NCBI GenBank assembly: GCA_964558465.1
Contig: CAZLEF010000042.1
Location: 1-58,576 of the forward strand
Direction: 5' to 3'
Source of the DNA: JACJYC01 sp964558465
GTDB lineage: Bacteria; Bacteroidota; Bacteroidia; Chitinophagales; Saprospiraceae
DNA: 58,576 bases
Shown one piece after another: positions 1-8,709 of this stretch. The notes beneath the pieces were generated by a model. That model saw only the letters and a list, made by a program, of their open reading frames with translations, had not been told where the DNA came from and did not search any database. Every line of letters starts with the position of its first letter. Position 1 is the first letter of the stretch. Both the position numbers and the translations under genes were made by a program.

Positions 1-1265
1 AAGCAGCGGAAAAACAAAAATTATGTCAAACTATTTAGTGCCGGAGGCACTAGTGTCCCTGCTTCTAAGGTTGAACAGCACCGCTATTTCCCATTCACTG
101 AAAGGAAATTCATAAAAATGAATAAAGCGTTCAATAAAAGTTTGTATTTGGAAATTGGTGTTTTTTTGGAAGATTTTAAGAATCTGTTTGAGCAGTTCTT
201 TTATTTGGTTGAAATATTCGACCATGAAGAAGAAACCTTTTATTATATTGAAATTGAAACCTTATTTAAGGAACCAAAAGGCGAAACCCAAAGAATAGTA
301 GATTTTTTTCAATCTAATGAAGCCAAAGGAGACCTAAACGATAACCGCCATCATACATCAAGAATTTATAAAAAATTTGACAACAATAGTTTGCGCAGGG
401 CTGATTTTGGAATAACTGCATTAAAAGCTTATTTTGATAGAAACCCAAACCCCACTGATTCCTTTGTCATTAATAAGAAGAAGATGTTGGAATATAAATT
501 AGAAAATTTGGCTTCAAAAGATATTCTTTATGCAACTTTTCCAATAATTGGCTTTAATAAAAACAAGGAAGCGCACATATCCTTTTTGAACCCAATGGTA
601 AAGATTATGAGAAAATTATTGATGGAATATTTTTCACATTTACAAAATTGTTAACATCTACTTACGAAAATAATTTTATCCTCTTTAATCAAAACAAAAT
701 AATTGATTACAAATATCTTGCTGAAGAAGCATTGTCTAATCATTTTTTGACTGAACTTCAATACCCGAAATATTATTTATCGAAATTAAAATATAAAATG
801 CATGGAATTGAAGTAAAGAAGAATAAAAATCATGAAGTTTTTATAAGCTATTCACATAAAGATTTGGAATACCTGATGAAATTAGAAGGCCACTTTGCCT
901 CGCTTAAAAATAAAATTTTATTTTGGGATGACAGGAAAATAAAACCTGGACAAATTTGGGGAAATGAGATTGAAAAAGCTTTGCAGCGAGCGACGGTTGC
1001 TATTCTCTTGTTGAGCTCAGATTTTTTTAATTCTGACTTTATTGTTAACAAGGAATTGCCCAATCTACTTTCTTCTGCAAATAGCCGAGGTTTAACAATA
1101 CTAAATGTGATTGTAAGACCATGTATGATAGAAGAATACCCAACAATAAGCCAATATCAGGCAGTAAATGACCCAAGGTTTTCAATTTTACAGTTAGACG
1201 AAGGTAGTCGAGAGGTGATTTGGCTTAAACTGGCCAGACAAATAAAAGAGATAATAGATAAATAA
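1..1265 (+). pseudogene. TIR-domain protein, 5' end outside window, one frameshift
   Basis: Frame +1 is open from the left edge and gives plausible protein upstream of the ATG at 118, so the gene starts outside the window. That frame stops at 652-654, but from about 583 the next frame reads better. One extra T in the T5 run at 583-587 would join both into a chain of about 420 residues ending at 1265. The last ~140 residues are a TIR domain: HEVFISYSHKD first strand, a WDD loop, and a Glu in NKEL at the position of the NAD-cleaving glutamate. The ~280 residues before it match nothing I recognise. In bacterial immunity proteins such an N-terminal part usually senses a trigger and the TIR depletes NAD+ or makes a signal; that role is inference here. 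The DNA is AT-rich compared with the later genes, as in acquired defence genes. The frameshift may be real or a homopolymer error. Confidence 0.72.
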
Positions 1266-1397
1266 TTCTGTGAACCCCGATTTGATGTCCACTTTTTTAA
1301 ACTACCGTTTGGAGCAACAGAGGACACAAGGCCCGACCATTTGACACTCTTGTCGGAATACCTTATCTTTAGGCCAGATTAAACGCCGACTCGCAAT

Positions 1398-1562
1398 ATG
1401 AATATTTCAAAGCTTGTAAAACAGGAAGTGACAAAAATCGACCCGAAAGCGGAAATCATTTTGTTTGGTTCACGTGCCAGAGGCGACTTTCGCATGGACT
1501 CGGATTGGGATTTCCTGGTTTTACTCGATCACAGGCAGAAGATCTTGATGCAATATCCATAA
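1398..1562 (+). pseudogene. Truncated MNT-type nucleotidyltransferase
   Basis: An ATG at 1398 opens a 54-residue frame that contains GSRARGDFRMDSDWDFLV, the GSx10DxD signature of minimal nucleotidyltransferases (MNT). The usual domain is about 95-110 residues; here a TAA stops it just after the second acidic residues, so the third catalytic Asp region and the C-terminal helices are missing. MNT proteins are normally antitoxins paired with HEPN toxins, or AMP-transferring enzymes. No HEPN gene is nearby. It lies 132 bp after the TIR gene and 8 bp before the next small ORF. I read it as a degraded remnant. Confidence 0.7.
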
Positions 1563-1570
1563 TCTTTCAT

Positions 1571-1847
1571 ATGCATAAAATTACCGGTATAAATCCTGGC
1601 CTTATAGTCTTTTTATTATCCGTTCTCTATGTGGTTTCCGGAAATACCCAAAATGATACGCCATACCCTGAAGGTTATCTGAATGAAGCAACAAGAGTGG
1701 ATATGTCGAAAGCGCCGGATGTGTTCATTACAAAGAATGGAGAAAGGACGGTGACCACCAGCGATAGAGTTTGGCATCATTCTACGCCGAGAAGGGGGAG
1801 AATTTCAAGGAATTGGAATAATCGATTTGCCGAGATATGAAGAATGA
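1571..1847 (+). pseudogene. Small secreted protein, probable frameshift near its end
   Basis: From ATG 1571 the protein starts with a hydrophobic signal-like segment (residues ~10-25, FLLSVLYVVSG) followed by about 65 residues. The annotated frame ends at 1840. Removing one G from the G5 run at 1794-1798 changes the tail to ...RRGEFQGIGIIDLPRYEE, which looks more protein-like and stops at 1847, overlapping the next gene's ATG at 1837. A His-His dyad (VWHHS) lies just before the shift. Small His-containing domains directly upstream of a SUKH-like gene are typical of polymorphic toxins with immunity partners, but no named toxin fold can be assigned. The toxin reading is inference from context only; it may equally be an orphan secreted protein. 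Confidence 0.4.
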
Positions 1848-2379
1848 TCATTTGATAGAGAAAGAATTTATCGAAGCAGTTAACAACTTCATAACCGTTG
1901 TTAATCAGGATATGATCGCCTACGGGCTTGATGAGTCCGCTTTTTGGCCATTCGTCGAGCCTATCAGTGAGGAGTACGCCAAGGAGGAACTGATCTATCG
2001 ATTGCAGGCATATCACTTTCCCGATAATACGCCGCACCGGCATTTATTCTTTCTAAAAGAGTTCAGAGAGAATGATCAATATATCGCTATCGGCGAGAAT
2101 GCCAACTACAACAACATTTACGTTATTGAGAAAAGAACGGGTAAGATATTAGTTTTTTCTGAGTATGAAGATTTTATAGCTAATTGCGCGGCGGATTTGA
2201 GTTCATTTCTGAAAGCATTCATCGTGATGATCAAGCTGGAAATTGTTCATTTCCAAAAGAAGAAAATAGTTAATCCGCTGACGGTGTTAAATGAAGCGGT
2301 CGCGGCGGCGGGAGGGGAGGAATACAGAGCATTTTATGAGTTCATATTTCCGATAAGCATGGAGAAGACATTGAATTGA
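1837..2379 (+). CDS. SUKH/SMI1-like protein, possible immunity protein
   Basis: A 180-residue soluble acidic protein without signal peptide. The central pattern (residues ~75-130: a strand ending YIAIGENANYNNIYVIE, then a turn with KRTGKILVFSEYEDFIA, then a helix) resembles the end of SUKH/SMI1-KNR4 folds, which carry a G-[DN] strand, a charged hairpin and a final helix. SUKH proteins are common immunity proteins in toxin modules. The start overlaps the upstream ORF by about 10 bp if the upstream frameshift is repaired, suggesting translational coupling. Assignment is by pattern only; no exact family is recognised. The gene is intact, unlike its neighbours. Confidence 0.45.
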   Translation: MKNDHLIEKEFIEAVNNFITVVNQDMIAYGLDESAFWPFVEPISEEYAKEELIYRLQAYHFPDNTPHRHLFFLKEFRENDQYIAIGENANYNNIYVIEKRTGKILVFSEYEDFIANCAADLSSFLKAFIVMIKLEIVHFQKKKIVNPLTVLNEAVAAAGGEEYRAFYEFIFPISMEKTLN

Positions 2380-2380
2380 G

Positions 2381-2620
2381 TTAAAAAATAAAGGACGGAA
2401 AATAAACCTTAACATCGAAGTAGTGCCAGCAAAGGTGCCGGACAATAAAGCTGAGCCCATGTTTATTGTTATGGGCGGACCGGGACAAGCCGCAACTGAC
2501 CTCGTTTCTTTCTTTAGCGACATTTTTAAAGCCATAAATGAAAAAGTGATTTAGTATTCATTGACCAAAGAGGAACAGGAAAATCAAATCCACTACAATT
2601 GAAAGTAAGAAGTTATAAAA
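2381..2620 (+). pseudogene. Alpha/beta-hydrolase (proline iminopeptidase/TAP-like) fragment
   Basis: Starting 1 bp after the SUKH-like gene, frame 2381 reads an internal hydrolase segment with the oxyanion-hole motif MGGPGQ. It stops at 2552. One extra A in the A5 run at 2541-2545 would continue it as DLVFIDQRGTGKSNPLQ, the conserved strand that follows in the tripeptidyl/proline aminopeptidase family. The nucleophile elbow (GxSxG), the acid and the His are absent, and similarity ends near 2620 where the next gene begins. Both ends are missing, so this is a relic and not just a sequencing frameshift. Confidence 0.7.
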
Positions 2621-2638
2621 ACCCGAAATCCGCCAAAC

Positions 2639-3601
2639 ATGAAACAAAAAATCCTCCTTCTCCTGTCCCTTTTATGTTTTTCAACTTGCCAAAAGATTGC
2701 TGAAGAAGACCTGAATGGAAATTGGATCGCTTTCCCGAGTGGATATGATGAACCTTTCATTTGGGAAATAAATTTTGCAGATGAACGGGTAGAATGGATA
2801 GATGGATATCAATTCAAAGAATCAGGCGCCTACAAAGTAGAAAATGACGAAGTAATAATTAGCCTAAACAGAGATGGTTTAATACTGAAAACCCGGGTTG
2901 AAAAATTAATCGCCGATACGTTTGTTATTTTTGATCGTTTGACTTATTACCGAGATAGAGAAATTACAAACTCAATTTTTGAGGAGTATGAACTTGTTGA
3001 TATTTCAACTTGTAATTTTTTATCAAATGAAAAAAATTATTTTCAGATAATCCACTTTTATAAATCAGATAATGGCGTAACCCAAATAAGGGCCGGCGAT
3101 AAGATGACAAATTATGCGGATGTTTCATTGTTTTTAGTAGAAGGACATTCACTTCCTGAAATCCTGATCTTCCTGGGGAAAGGCATTAACCTTGAAGACT
3201 TGAAAAATTTATACTACAGGTTGGCTTCGAACGGGCAATTCAGCCTTATGCTAGTAACAAAAAAAGAAGGGATTTCGGATTATCATATCTTCAAAGATAA
3301 AATTGAAATTTGGTGGGATGACTTAGAAAATTATTCCGCTAACTTCAAACTGCCTCAACCGCCGCTGCCGCCGCCGCCGCCGATTGAATTTACATCCAAA
3401 AAAAGTTACTTAAAAGACGGAGGAGTTGAAATTAAAATCTTAAATGAAAATGATTTATATAAAATCGACAACCTGAATAATCAGGGTAAATATGTCATTT
3501 CAATCGGTAAAAATATTTCAATTAAAAATTACATTCAATTAAAAACAAAACTGAGTGAAAAGAGAAGGGCGAACCCGCTAATTCTTACAGAAATTGAATA
3601 A
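2639..3601 (+). CDS. Hypothetical lipoprotein
   Basis: A 320-residue protein with a short signal and a lipobox ending in Cys (residues 5-17, LLLLSLLCFSTC), so probably a lipoprotein. Residues ~20-110 look like a small lipocalin-like or META-like barrel (GNWIAFP... pattern seen in Bacteroidetes lipoproteins). After residue ~120 come alternating strand/helix segments, and the stretch before residue 250 ends in a proline run (LPQPPLPPPPP, codons ccg). The final ~70 residues may resemble the periplasmic part of ExbD/TolR proteins, but this is weak. Function unknown. It is AT-rich, follows the hydrolase relic by about 20 bp and is intact. Confidence 0.6.
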   Translation: MKQKILLLLSLLCFSTCQKIAEEDLNGNWIAFPSGYDEPFIWEINFADERVEWIDGYQFKESGAYKVENDEVIISLNRDGLILKTRVEKLIADTFVIFDRLTYYRDREITNSIFEEYELVDISTCNFLSNEKNYFQIIHFYKSDNGVTQIRAGDKMTNYADVSLFLVEGHSLPEILIFLGKGINLEDLKNLYYRLASNGQFSLMLVTKKEGISDYHIFKDKIEIWWDDLENYSANFKLPQPPLPPPPPIEFTSKKSYLKDGGVEIKILNENDLYKIDNLNNQGKYVISIGKNISIKNYIQLKTKLSEKRRANPLILTEIE

Positions 3602-3998
3602 AACTGATCGAAATCGGGCAGAGCGCAACCATCCCCGCTATTTGAGCCCTGCAGCTCCAAATCCCTATTAAAATCAAAACGGAAGGCAAGAGATTTCGGC
3701 TCAACAACACATCAAAGAAAGTTTCAAACTTTGATGAGCGTTCGTCGTTTCAAACTCCTCTTGCTTGTCCCGCTTGCGATAGATTGTACTTTTTTCACCA
3801 ATTCGAATCAAAATGTTTGTTTTTCAGTCGCAACAGGCGTATTTTTATCCTTCCAAGGAAGGCCACGCCTTACGTGGGGCGCAGGAAGGACAGTTTTAAA
3901 AAAAACTGTCCGACGCGCGCTATACATCCGGATTTTTCCGCTGCATCAGGCAGAAGGTCTCACAGAAAGTATGATACGCCTCATGGATATATCAAAAA
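3602..3998. other. Intergenic region with repeat copies and a hairpin
   Basis: No convincing gene. It holds the first copies of two repeated segments (3635-3693 and 3709-3756) that recur downstream of the DUF1016 relic. A perfect 10-bp inverted repeat, GGACAGTTTT at 3888-3897 and AAAACTGTCC at 3902-3911, could form a terminator-like hairpin. The short ORFs here have no protein-like features. Confidence 0.5.
3635..3756 (+). repeat. Repeat pair, copy 1 (recurs at 4804-5036)
   Basis: The 59-bp segment 3635-3693 matches 4804-4862 with few differences, and the 48-bp segment 3709-3756 matches 4993-5036. Both are in the same orientation and flank the DUF1016 relic. Each carries a small palindrome; in copy 2 the first reads TTGAAGC-TTGCA-GCTTCAA. 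Confidence 0.75.
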
Positions 3999-4788
3999 AT
4001 GAACGTGGCGATGAGTAATGAGAAACGCAAGCAACGGGGTAGCATAAAGGAGCAGGTTGTATTTCCGCAGGCGGAAGCCCTGTCGGCCATGCCAGTGTGG
4101 TATCAGGAGCTTATTGCCGATATAAAACACCGGATCGACACGCAGATCGTCAGCACCCGTATGAAAGCCAATGCCGATATGATATTGTTGTATTGGCACA
4201 TCGGCAATGCCATTCTGCAAAAGCAGGAAGCAGAAGGCTGGGGCGCCAAAGTGATTGACCGGATGTCGCATGACTTGAAGGCAGCTTTCCCTGCCATGAG
4301 CGGCTTCTCGCCCCGGAATCTGAAATACATGCGGAAATTTGCGGCTGCCTGGCCCGATGTGTCAATCGTGCAACGCTGCGTTGCACTAATTCCGTGGCGC
4401 AACAACATTACTTTACTCGACAAGCTTGATAATGCTGACCTCCGTTTGTGGTATGCTCAAAAAGTGTTGGAAAACGGTATGGGAAAAGACATGCTGGTAT
4501 TTCAGATAGAAAGCGCCTTGCACCTGAGAGAGGGGGCAGCATTGAGCAATTTCATCGCAACGCTTCCAGATTTTGATTCAGATTTGGTTCAACAATCGTT
4601 TAAAGACCCGTATATTTTCGATTTTCTGGGCACTGATGTTCCGAAGCGGGAAAAAGAACTTGAGCAAAAACTGATAGATCACATCCAAAAACACTATCAC
4701 AAAAGATTTACCCGATGCACTCCGGACCAGTTTGCCAACTATTGAAGAAATAGAAAGTGAACTACAAAGCGATTTAACAGATGAGTAA
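3999..4788 (+). pseudogene. DUF1016 (YhcG-like) PDDEXK nuclease with catalytic domain deleted
   Basis: Residues ~35-225 are a good DUF1016 N-terminal helical domain (WYQELIADIKHRI, LLYWHIGNAI, GFSPRNLKYMRKF, PYIFDFLG). The C-terminal domain begins correctly with KREKELEQKLIDHIQK, then the frame runs into an unrelated tail and stops at 4745. Frame 4690-4788 carries the normal end of the family (TITKDLPDALRTSLPTIEEI, then a short acidic tail). The roughly 110 residues between, which hold the PD-(D/E)xK nuclease site, are gone, and the junction near 4686-4700 is out of frame. Intact members are about 340-380 residues and are found with restriction or defence genes. This copy cannot be an active nuclease. 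Alternative start: ATG at 4011. Confidence 0.82.
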
Positions 4789-5128
4789 AAAAGAATTTCC
4801 CCACCGCTATTTGAAGCTTGCAGCTTCAAATCCCTATTAAAATCGAAACGAAAGGCAAGAGACTGCGTCCCGGCAAGTTGATTTCCGCTCACTTCGGAAA
4901 ACCTGCCGATCTTTTACTTCAATTTCAGATGGATGTTTGAAAGTTACAAACTTTCTTTTCAGCATTCCAACGTTAGGAGGAGGTCCGATAGAACATCAAA
5001 GTTTCAAACTTTGATGAGCGTTCGTTGTTTCAAACTGACTTCGTACCTTACAACCTTCTTTTGGAAGGCCGCAGGTTTAGCGATCTGGCATGGCGCAACG
5101 GGAAAAAATAAAAACTTGAAAGAAAAAA
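4789..5128. other. Intergenic region with repeat copy 2 and palindromes
   Basis: No gene seen. It carries the second copies of the flanking repeats and three palindromes: TTGAAGC/GCTTCAA near 4812-4830, GAAAGTT/AACTTTC near 4938-4954, and the perfect ATCAAAGTTT/AAACTTTGAT at 4995-5015. These look like REP-type elements. Confidence 0.5.
4804..5036 (+). repeat. Repeat pair, copy 2
   Basis: The segments 4804-4862 and 4993-5036 are direct repeats of 3635-3693 and 3709-3756. The spacing between the two modules has grown from 15 to 130 bp. The copies bracket the DUF1016 relic. Confidence 0.75.
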
Positions 5129-6169
5129 ATGAATGTACTAAAGAATATATTTTTTTTCAATTGCCTATTGATTTGTTCATGCAACCATAGTTCCATCAAC
5201 CCGGATTTGGATGGCCTCAGGTTAATTGGCCGAACAAATAAGGTTGAAGATGGAACGACCGTCTTTGTAACGGACATACTTTCCAATCAGATCCTGGACT
5301 CTATCATTATTTACAATAACGCATTTGAATTTAAACGGAAGTTAAGCGCCTCACCACAACACCTTTACCTGCACACCAAAGATTATGCTGAAACAAGGAC
5401 CTTATGGGCTGAAAACGAGGAAATGTTTTTCGATGCGGCTGATAGCAATTTTGAAGACGCAAAAATTACAGGGTCGGTCACCCAAACAGCATACGAGGTA
5501 TTTTTAGCGCAGATAAAATCAATACAATCAGACGAGGAAGTGGAAGAAATGGCAAAAGACTTTATCAAAAAATATCCAGATAATCGATTCAGCGCATCGA
5601 TGTTAGCCGGATATTCACCGAATTGGGAGAAAAAAGACGTTCAAGCGTTATTTGATTTGTTGTCGGAAGAAAACCGAAAATCTGTTTATGGAAACCAAAT
5701 AACAAAGTACCTGAATCTAAACCGGAAACACGATATAGGTGATCAATTTACCGACTTCGAAATGAAAACAGTAAATGGCGCCCCCCTCAAATTATCGGAA
5801 AATTTAGGCCGAATCACCTTGTTAGAATTTTGGGCGTCATGGTGTGGACCTTGCAGAACGCAAAACCCTGAATTGGTAAATATTTACGAGAAATATAACA
5901 GAAAGGGGTTTGAAATTTTTGCGGTTTCGCTCGATTTCTCAAAGGGAGACTGGGTAAAAGCTATTGAGCAGGATAGGTTGAAGTGGAATCACGTGAGCGA
6001 TTTAAAAGGAAGAAACAGCACTGCAGGCATAATTTATGGCGTTAATGCGATTCCGGATAATTACCTGATTAATGAAGACGGTGAAATAATCGGCAAATAT
6101 GTTTGGGGTGAAAAGTTAATTCAATTAATTGAGCAGGAATTCAGCGATCCTAAAGGCCCAGTTCAATAG
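5129..6169 (+). CDS. TlpA-family thiol-disulfide reductase lipoprotein with DUF4369
   Basis: A 346-residue lipoprotein (signal with LLICSC lipobox near residue 18). Residues ~30-120 fit the DUF4369 beta-sandwich common in Bacteroidetes TlpA proteins, followed by a helical linker and a thioredoxin-fold AhpC/TSA domain from ~205. The redox motif WCGPC is present in the context LEFWASWCGPCRTQ, and the cis-Pro loop is NAIPDNYLI. Such proteins reduce periplasmic disulfides, for example in cytochrome c maturation or stress defence; the exact substrate cannot be told. The gene is alone on its strand in a region of relics and is intact. Codon use is AT-rich like its left neighbours. Confidence 0.88.
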   Translation: MNVLKNIFFFNCLLICSCNHSSINPDLDGLRLIGRTNKVEDGTTVFVTDILSNQILDSIIIYNNAFEFKRKLSASPQHLYLHTKDYAETRTLWAENEEMFFDAADSNFEDAKITGSVTQTAYEVFLAQIKSIQSDEEVEEMAKDFIKKYPDNRFSASMLAGYSPNWEKKDVQALFDLLSEENRKSVYGNQITKYLNLNRKHDIGDQFTDFEMKTVNGAPLKLSENLGRITLLEFWASWCGPCRTQNPELVNIYEKYNRKGFEIFAVSLDFSKGDWVKAIEQDRLKWNHVSDLKGRNSTAGIIYGVNAIPDNYLINEDGEIIGKYVWGEKLIQLIEQEFSDPKGPVQ

Positions 6170-6286
6170 TAAATAATCATTCTTGCTGGTTTATGATCGC
6201 TGTCGGCCTCCAAACCCCTATAAACCAGATCTACCTAAATTGAACCCCAGATTCAAAGACCAGATTCCCTCCATTAAATATTATAT

Positions 6287-6630
6287 ATGTCATCTTCAAC
6301 CGGTCCCGACCCCACTACCATATATCCGCTGGAAAACATTACCCGTTTGTGTTTTCTCAAAAACATCGTCAAAAACCCGAACATCATCGTCGGGGATTAC
6401 ACCTATTACGACGATTTTGATGTTCGGTGGTGACCAAAGACGTTGAACCTTACGCCATTGTGGGCGGCAACCCCGCGCGCCTGATCAAAAAGCGGTTCAA
6501 TGACCGGGATATCGGGCGCCTGCTCAGCATCCAATGGTGGGACTGGCCGCCGGAAAAACTGACGCGGAATGTAGGCTTGCTGACCGGCCTCGATCTGGAT
6601 GCGCTGGAGGCGGCGGCACAATATCGGTGA
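6287..6630 (+). pseudogene. Vat/CatB-type acetyltransferase with the core deleted
   Basis: ATG 6287 starts a typical Vat-family N-terminus (GPDPTTIYPLEN, KNPNIIVGDYTYYDDFD). At about 6420 it jumps out of frame to the family's C-terminus (VVTKDVEPYAIVGGNPARLI, then KRFNDRDI and WWDWP), which ends at 6630. The ~100 residues of left-handed beta-helix with the catalytic His are missing. Intact members are 205-220 residues and acetylate streptogramin A, chloramphenicol or unknown hydroxyl groups. This copy is inactive. It is the second gene in this stretch, after DUF1016, that keeps both ends but has lost its middle. Confidence 0.82.
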
Positions 6631-6676
6631 GGATAGCTAAAAAAATAACCCCGTGTTTGACTAAATCAAATTCATA

Positions 6677-6856
6677 GACCCGGGCGGCATGCACATTACG
6701 CAGGCGGGAAACGGTATGCACCACGATGAATTTCCGAAAGTAACAGGCATCGAAACCCACGGCTTCCAGATCTGGATTAATCATTCCGACAAAGACCGTT
6801 GGATTAAGCCTGCATCCATGCAGGCCGGGGCGCATGAAAAGCGCAGCATTACCTGA
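6677..6856 (+). pseudogene. Pirin-family fragment
   Basis: A 60-codon segment reads DPGGMHITQAGNGMHHDEFP and then HGFQIWINHSDKDRW, the conserved core of the pirin cupin domain (metal ligands normally in such H-x-H/E stretches). There is no start codon in the right place, the N-terminal strands and the whole C-terminal cupin are missing, and the fragment ends in a shifted tail at 6856. Pirins are iron-binding cupins, some with quercetinase activity. This is a relic. Confidence 0.7.
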
Positions 6857-6938
6857 AACTTTAGATCACTCCAATCAATGATGAACATCATTTTATTTCA
6901 TCATTCAGTCCTTTTATTTTGAGGAAATAATAAAGGGA

Positions 6939-8291
6939 ATGGATATTATAAAACTGATGGTTCAAATCCTTGCTGCTGTTTCGGGTTGTTTGGCTGCACT
7001 AATGAGCGTCACGCTTTTCCTTCGATTGCGTTGGCCTGCGCCGGTTTTGTGGTTATTAAAATTGTATGCATCTGCGTTATCACCCTTTCTCGCTTTAATT
7101 GGTGTATTGAGCGCCATTTCAGGGCTGACAACTGGTTCTGTCTTCATCACGGTGATCGGCATCTATGTCGTTTTGATTTTTTTTATGCATATATACCTGG
7201 TTACCCGGCCACCCGATCCTTCAGCCAATTTTGAAAAAGCTTTTGGATTGCATTGGAAAGACCTTATCAATGCCGAACAAAAAAATCACTTTCTTCCAAA
7301 GCGAAGCGTATTAACGTTGCCGGCTGTTCCTGATCCACGCCTGGAGCAAAATATTTCATTTGCAACAATTCCCGACACCGACCGGCAACTTTTGTGCGAT
7401 GTATGGCGCCCGAACGAAAAAATTACCTCTTCAGGTCTGGCTTTTATATATTTACATGGCAGCGCATGGTATTTTCTCGACAAAGATTTAGGGACTCGTC
7501 CGTTTTTTAGTCATTTGGCCGCGCAAGGTCATGTGATTATGGACGTAGCTTACCGGTTCTCTCCTGAAACAGACATGATGGGCATGTTAAACGATGTAAA
7601 ACGAGCTATCATCTGGATGAAAGAACATGCAAGCACTTACGGAGTAAACCCCGACAGGATTGTTGTCGGAGGTGGTTCTGCCGGTGCGCACCTTGCACTG
7701 CTCGCAGCCTATACCGCCAATAATCCACAGTTTACACCAAAGGAACTTGAAGGAAAGAACATCAGCGTATGTGCAGTGATTTCCTTATATGGTCCTGCCG
7801 ATTTAGAAGTAATGTATTTCCATACTAACCAGCATCTTACTACCCGTTCAACTCCTGGGAGACCCAAAAAAGCTGTCCCTGCTCAAATGCCGCAATGGGC
7901 CATAAAAGCAATGGGGAAAGATTACCATCGCTTGGGTATGGATAAAGGTTTTGAAAATGCAGGCGCTTTTGCCCCTCTTTTGGGCGGTCATCCGGATGAG
8001 TGTCCTGAAACCTACGCTTTTTTTTCACCTGTCACGCATGTGCATTCTGACTGTCCTCCTACCTTACTGATACACGGCGAACATGACGTTATGGCGCCGG
8101 TAAAAACCACCCGCTTATTATACACCCGTTTGATGGAGAAAAAAATTCCTTCGGTGATCCATATTCTTCCACAGACTGATCATGCTTTTGACCTCCAACT
8201 TCCCCAAATATCTCCGTCGGCACATTCTGCCTTTTATGATGTGGAACGCTTTCTGGCGGTACTGCTTAATTTTCAACAAAAACCCTATTAA
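6939..8291 (+). CDS. Membrane-anchored alpha/beta-hydrolase (esterase/lipase, HSL/BD-FAE-like)
   Basis: A 450-residue protein with three predicted membrane helices in the first ~90 residues, followed by a hydrolase domain. Visible motifs are LHGSAWYF (oxyanion region), GGGSAGAHLALL (nucleophile Ser in GxSxG), HGEHDVMAP (acid Asp) and TDHAFD (catalytic His). The arrangement fits the carboxylesterase/BD-FAE or hormone-sensitive-lipase group, which cut small acyl esters. The N-terminal membrane part suggests the catalytic domain sits on the membrane face. The gene stands alone between relics and is the first intact long gene to the right of the AT-rich part. Substrate unknown. Confidence 0.85.
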   Translation: MDIIKLMVQILAAVSGCLAALMSVTLFLRLRWPAPVLWLLKLYASALSPFLALIGVLSAISGLTTGSVFITVIGIYVVLIFFMHIYLVTRPPDPSANFEKAFGLHWKDLINAEQKNHFLPKRSVLTLPAVPDPRLEQNISFATIPDTDRQLLCDVWRPNEKITSSGLAFIYLHGSAWYFLDKDLGTRPFFSHLAAQGHVIMDVAYRFSPETDMMGMLNDVKRAIIWMKEHASTYGVNPDRIVVGGGSAGAHLALLAAYTANNPQFTPKELEGKNISVCAVISLYGPADLEVMYFHTNQHLTTRSTPGRPKKAVPAQMPQWAIKAMGKDYHRLGMDKGFENAGAFAPLLGGHPDECPETYAFFSPVTHVHSDCPPTLLIHGEHDVMAPVKTTRLLYTRLMEKKIPSVIHILPQTDHAFDLQLPQISPSAHSAFYDVERFLAVLLNFQQKPY

Positions 8292-8709
8292 GAAGAAGCA
8301 TGACCATCTCCATTGATCAGTAAATGTAAACTGGAAATATTATGGCAACAGAAGACCACAGAAAAAAAAACAGCATACCCAGGCGCGACTTTTGCCGTCT
8401 TTTTTGTGTTTGGAATATTAATCGGGCTGGAGTCTCCAGGAATCAACACGGGCATGCCTACCCCCATGATCGGCGTTTGGGAACGCCTTAATATCGGCGC
8501 TTTCATGCAATGGATTGTGGTGTTTGCCTGTGTTTTGTTGTAAAAGCAAGCGTTCTGGCACTAGCCCCCCAAATACGGCAGCCCTTTTGCATTTTGCATT
8601 TTGCATTTTGCATTTAACCCGGAGCGGCGAATGCCCGCCACAAATTCCCGGCAACAAAAGAAAGATGAACACAATTTCCTTATCTTAGCCGGTCGAACCA
8701 TTGAAAACT
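8292..8709. other. Intergenic region with a membrane-protein relic and a 7-bp repeat
   Basis: Apart from the relic at 8385-8543 it holds four copies of a 7-bp unit (GCATTTT) at about 8586-8614. No promoter or RNA gene could be made out. Confidence 0.5.
8385..8543 (+). pseudogene. C-terminal fragment of a DUF998-like membrane protein
   Basis: About 50 codons read like the last two helices of a DUF998/DUF981-type integral membrane protein: a hydrophobic helix (FAVFFVFGILIG), a conserved-looking loop with PTPMIGVWERLNI, and a last helix ending at a stop. The rest of the gene (usually ~200 residues) is absent. The family assignment rests on the G-x-x-ER-x-NI loop and is tentative. Confidence 0.4.

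Noticed and set aside
648..1265. Separate TIR gene starting from TTG at 648
   Set aside because: The frame upstream of 648 continues as good protein sequence back to about 585 and joins the 1-654 frame by one base, so the TTG is not a real start.
3731..4018. 95-codon ORF before DUF1016
   Set aside because: It runs over repeat and hairpin sequence and has no protein-like pattern.
4960..4990. Integron attC site around AACGTTAGG
   Set aside because: The core boxes do not match the RYYYAAC/GTTRRRY pair and there is no integrase or regular cassette spacing in view.
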